Assembly: GCA_964427915.1 (NCBI GenBank)
Contig: CAYRWA010000053.1
Coordinates: 1-64,000 of the forward strand
Direction: 5' to 3'
DNA length: 64,000 nt
Source: JAGLCW01 sp964427915
GTDB lineage: Bacteria > Caldisericota > Caldisericia > UBA6126
This document shows positions 61,039-64,000 of the stretch, in pieces (position 1 is the stretch's first letter; every line of letters starts with the position of its first letter). The position numbers were made by a program, and so were the translations under genes. Below the pieces are notes generated by a model. The model was not told the origin of the DNA and made no database searches. It worked only from the letters and a program-made list of their open reading frames with translations.

Positions 61039-63104
61039 AGCTTTATGAAGCAAAAAACATCCGCAATGTAGTACTAGCAGGTCATGGAGGTGTAGGTAAA
61101 ACATCCATTGTTGAAGCTCTTGCTTACAAAACCAAAGTGACTGACCGACTAGGAAAAATACAGGATGGTAATACTGTTTCAGATTTTGAACCAGAAGAGA
61201 CAAAGCGACAAATATCTGTTAGTTTGTCTTTGATTCCTATTGAATATAACGGTTTAAAAATAAATCTTCTTGATTCTCCAGGATATTTTGACTTTGTTGG
61301 TGAAGTAAAATCCGCCATGATTGCAGCTGACGGAGCACTTATTGTAGTGGATGTTGCATCAGGTCCACAAGCCGGCACAGAAAAAACTTTTTATTATGCT
61401 CAAGGGCATAACTTACCCACTGCTTTTGTTGTCAACAAAATAGACCGTGAAAATGTTAAGATTGTTGATACCATTCAGGCGATTCAGCAACAATACTCGG
61501 AGAAGTGTTTTCCACTTTATTTTCCATATATCAAGGGAGAAGAACTCCAAGGCATGGTGGACGTAGTATACAAAAAATACAAAACTAAAGATGGAAAAGA
61601 AGCGGATATTCCAGAAGAAATTGTACCTACTATTGAAGGTTATTATGATGCTCTACTCGAAGCTGTTATTGAAGTAGATGATGCTATAGTTGAAAAGTAT
61701 TTAGGTGGAGAGGAAATCTCTCACAATGAGTTTTTAGATTGTTTAAAAAAATCCATCCACCAGCGCTCTGTCTTTCCTATTCTGTTTACCGTAGCTACCG
61801 ATAGCTATGGAACAGAGGAAATGCTGGATTTTATCTCCACGTATATGCCCAGCCCAGAGGATAAGGGAAGCATTGTAGCCACAAAAGATGACAAAACTGA
61901 AACAGACTTGCCAGTAGATAAAAATGCACCTCTTGCTGCATTGGTTTTTAAAACGATGACGGATCCTTATGTTGGCAGAATATCTTTAGTTAAAGTCTTT
62001 TCTGGAAACCTTGATTCCAATTCTAAGATTTACAACACAGCAGAAGAAAAAAGTGATAAAATTGGGCAAATTGCCACCTTTATCGGAAAAAAAGAAGTAC
62101 CCATCGATCATATACCAGCAGGTGATATTGGCGCTATCACAAAACTAACTTTAACAAAAACAGGACATACTCTTTCTCAGGCTGATCATGTAATCACTAT
62201 TCCCTGGATTGAACTACCCATTCCAAATGCTCGTATGTCTATTAAAGCAGAAAAAAAATCTGACGAAGATAAACTAGGCGCTGTTCTTCCTAAAATGCAA
62301 GAAGACGATGTCAGCATTCTGATTGAACGAGATCATGATACCGGTGAAACTATTATACGAGGAATGGGAGATAATCATTTACAAGTTACGATGGAAAAAG
62401 CAAAGAGAAAATTTGGAGTCTCCTTCCTTCTAGAGCAACCCAAAATAGCTTACAAAGAAACTATTCGAAAATCCATAAAAGTGGAGGGAAAACATAAAAA
62501 ACAATCAGGTGGTCATGGTCAGTTTGGACATTGTTGGTTAGAAGTTCAACCAGCTAAACGTGGAGAATATTTCGAGTTTGAGAACAAAATTTTTGGAGGA
62601 GCCATCCCAAAAACATATGTACCAGCTGTCGAAAAGGGTGTTCTTGAGGCTATGCAACACGGGCTTCTAGCTGGATATCCTGTAGTGGATTTAAAAGTAA
62701 CTGTTTATGACGGATCATATCACCCCGTAGACTCTTCTGAACAAGCCTTTAAAATGGCAGGATCTATAGCATTAAAAAAGGCTCTTGAACAGGGGGAGTC
62801 AATATTGTTAGAACCAATCATGAGTTTGAAAGTACATGTCCCCGAAGAATCTATGGGATCTGTCATCGATGATTTGAATACAAGACGTGGACGCATTATG
62901 AGCATGAAAGTTGGCCAACAAAAAGGATGGCAAATCATTGAAGCACAAGCTCCCCTTGGTGAATTATCGAACTATATTACCACCATAAAATCAGTATCCG
63001 GTGCCAGAGGATTTTATGCAATGGAGTTTTCTCACTATGAAGAAGCACCACCAAAAACGGTTCAAAAAGTTATAGAAGAAGCCAAAGAAGAAGAAGCTTC
63101 TTAG
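61035..63104 (+). CDS. Elongation factor G-like GTPase (EF-G2/FusA2 type)
   Basis: 689 residues, full EF-G length. G domain: P-loop AGHGGVGKT, ETKRQISVSLSL (switch I region shortened and different from classical EF-G), G3 LLDSPGYFDF (Ser in place of Thr of DTPG), G4 VNKIDREN. Domains II-V follow: DPYVGRISLVKVFSG, GMGDNHLQVTMEKAK, SGGHGQFGHCWLEVQP, SMGSVIDDLNTRRGRI. DSPG and the shortened switch I suggest the EF-G-like paralogue class rather than the main translocase, but no other fusA is in the window for comparison. It is coupled to rpoB by ATGA and precedes rpoC by 36 bp. Confidence 0.92.
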   Translation: MKLYEAKNIRNVVLAGHGGVGKTSIVEALAYKTKVTDRLGKIQDGNTVSDFEPEETKRQISVSLSLIPIEYNGLKINLLDSPGYFDFVGEVKSAMIAADGALIVVDVASGPQAGTEKTFYYAQGHNLPTAFVVNKIDRENVKIVDTIQAIQQQYSEKCFPLYFPYIKGEELQGMVDVVYKKYKTKDGKEADIPEEIVPTIEGYYDALLEAVIEVDDAIVEKYLGGEEISHNEFLDCLKKSIHQRSVFPILFTVATDSYGTEEMLDFISTYMPSPEDKGSIVATKDDKTETDLPVDKNAPLAALVFKTMTDPYVGRISLVKVFSGNLDSNSKIYNTAEEKSDKIGQIATFIGKKEVPIDHIPAGDIGAITKLTLTKTGHTLSQADHVITIPWIELPIPNARMSIKAEKKSDEDKLGAVLPKMQEDDVSILIERDHDTGETIIRGMGDNHLQVTMEKAKRKFGVSFLLEQPKIAYKETIRKSIKVEGKHKKQSGGHGQFGHCWLEVQPAKRGEYFEFENKIFGGAIPKTYVPAVEKGVLEAMQHGLLAGYPVVDLKVTVYDGSYHPVDSSEQAFKMAGSIALKKALEQGESILLEPIMSLKVHVPEESMGSVIDDLNTRRGRIMSMKVGQQKGWQIIEAQAPLGELSNYITTIKSVSGARGFYAMEFSHYEEAPPKTVQKVIEEAKEEEAS

Positions 63105-63140
63105 GAATGTATACAAGTATATGCAAAGGGGGTTCTCGTT

Positions 63141-64000
63141 TTGAATAACAAGCAAACACGAGATAACTTACAAAAAAAACAGTCAGTTACGGATTATGAA
63201 GCTATATCGATCCACTTAGCTAGTGCAGATGAAATCTTAAGTTGGAGCTTTGGAGAAGTTAGAAAGTCCGAAACCATTAGTTATCGGAACTTTAAGCCAG
63301 AACCAGATGGATTGTTTTGCGAAAAAATATTTGGACCCTTCAAAGACTACGAGTGCCGATGTGGAAAATACAAAGGAAAACGATATGAAGGAGTTATTTG
63401 TGATCGATGTGGAGTGCAAGTTACACGTTCTACTGTTCGAAGAGAACGCATGGGCCACATATCCTTAGCAGCTCCTATTATTCATATTTGGTATTTAAAG
63501 ACTGTTCCTTTTGTATCTTTGCTTTTGAATATGACATCCAAAGCACTTCAGGAAGTTGTCTATTTTGTGAAATATATTGTTGTGGATCCAGGCGATACCG
63601 ATTTTAAAAAATGTCAGGTCATTCGCGATGAAGAGTACCATAAAGCCATTGACGAAGGACATAAATTTAAAGCTGGTAAAGGTGCTGAATCTGTTAAGAT
63701 TCTCTTGGATGAAATTGACTTGGAATCCCTAAAAAAAGAATTGCAAAATCAAATGGATACAACCTCACAACAGAAGAAAACTAAGTTAGTTAAACGACTG
63801 AATGCTGTTGGAGCTTTTTTATCCACGGATCGAAAACCGAGTGATATGATTATGTCTGTTGTTCCCATTATTCCACCTGACCTGCGACCCCTTCTTCAAT
63901 TGGATGGTGGACGTTTTGCTACATCCGACTTAAATACGTTGTATCAACGAGTTATTAATCGTAACAGTAGATTGTCAAAGCTTTTAGACGTTAGTGCTCC
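63141..64000 (+). CDS. rpoC: RNA polymerase beta-prime subunit, N-terminal part (cut by window edge)
   Basis: Open frame from a TTG at 63141 (AGGGGG 8 bp upstream) to the window end; 286 residues visible. Zinc-ribbon cysteines ECRCGKYKGKRY and VICDRCGVQVT, preceded by SFGEVRKSETISYRNFKPE and GLFCEKIFGPFKDY. Then RRERMGHISLAAPIIHIWYL and VVPIIPPDLRPLLQLDGGRF, which lead toward the clamp and active site. The N-terminus has about 18 polar residues before the conserved part. It is separated from rpoB by the EF-G-like gene, where most bacteria have rpoB and rpoC adjacent. Confidence 0.96.
   Translation, partial: MNNKQTRDNLQKKQSVTDYEAISIHLASADEILSWSFGEVRKSETISYRNFKPEPDGLFCEKIFGPFKDYECRCGKYKGKRYEGVICDRCGVQVTRSTVRRERMGHISLAAPIIHIWYLKTVPFVSLLLNMTSKALQEVVYFVKYIVVDPGDTDFKKCQVIRDEEYHKAIDEGHKFKAGKGAESVKILLDEIDLESLKKELQNQMDTTSQQKKTKLVKRLNAVGAFLSTDRKPSDMIMSVVPIIPPDLRPLLQLDGGRFATSDLNTLYQRVINRNSRLSKLLDVSA

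Noticed and set aside
1..64000. CRISPR arrays, insertion sequences, prophage genes, integrase/att sites or defence islands
   Set aside because: No regularly spaced direct repeats, transposase or integrase motifs, or known defence genes were seen by eye.

Overview
The window comes from an AT-rich, gene-dense bacterial chromosome. Nearly every gap is under 200 bp, and no stretch longer than about 300 bp lacks a gene. Many neighbours share 4-bp ATGA stop/start overlaps. Ribosome binding sites are of the AGGAGG type. Several secreted proteins carry copper-amine-oxidase-like 'stalk' domains, GerMN domains or lipoprotein signals, which are common in Clostridia-like and some deep-branching thermophilic or anaerobic lineages. 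I cannot place the organism at phylum level from the sequence alone. The catabolic genes (histidine ammonia-lyase, imidazolonepropionase, succinyl-CoA ligase, aconitase X, an S15/CocE hydrolase, an M28 peptidase) suggest a life based on amino acids and peptides, which is an inference.

Layout. 1-3.8 kb: minus-strand pyrimidine operon pyrC-pyrK-pyrD followed by a truncated DUF2207 protein. 3.9-6.2 kb: CorA-like transporter, a membrane protein and an unknown. 6.2-8.0 kb: an exported stalk-rhodanese fusion and a coiled-coil membrane protein. 8.2-12.05 kb: an operon of two membrane-anchored parvulin-type foldases and two related single-pass proteins, closed by a clear terminator. 13.1-16.6 kb: minus-strand operon of a CocE/S15-type hydrolase and both subunits of aconitase X. 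17-20.3 kb: purF, mutY, tRNA-Asp, tRNA-Val, tRNA-Leu and secG. 20.5-27.7 kb: a long plus-strand run of an ECF-transporter S component, coaX, dusB, an unknown, greA, lysS and hutH. 27.7-31.5 kb: uvrC facing hutH, then a secreted unknown and pfkA. 31.5-39.4 kb: minus-strand run of a HemW-like radical-SAM protein, a TlpA-like lipoprotein, rsmD, coaD, a coiled-coil protein, an M28 peptidase, a GerMN protein and a lipoprotein. 39.5-45.7 kb: ECF sigma factor with a membrane partner, a lipoprotein, a secreted thioredoxin-like protein and alr. 45.8-51.8 kb: polysaccharide deacetylase, sucC, sucD, a degenerate YchF-like protein and hutI. 51.9-56.3 kb: two large secreted proteins, one a stalk/Ig protein and one a thioredoxin-cohesin-dockerin-like protein. 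56.3-64 kb: acpS, then rpoB, an EF-G-like GTPase and the start of rpoC.

No phage, IS element, CRISPR array or obvious defence system was seen. The most unusual features are alterations of core machinery. RpoB carries an insertion of about 240 residues that reads as four tandem copies of a module also present once elsewhere in the protein. An EF-G-like gene is translationally coupled between rpoB and rpoC. GreA has a lysine-rich extension of about 138 residues. A YchF paralogue has lost the P-loop Ser/Thr but kept the TGS domain and is fused into a sucCD-hutI operon. UvrC ends before its helix-hairpin-helix domain. Two genes have promoters placed so that their mRNAs would be leaderless.
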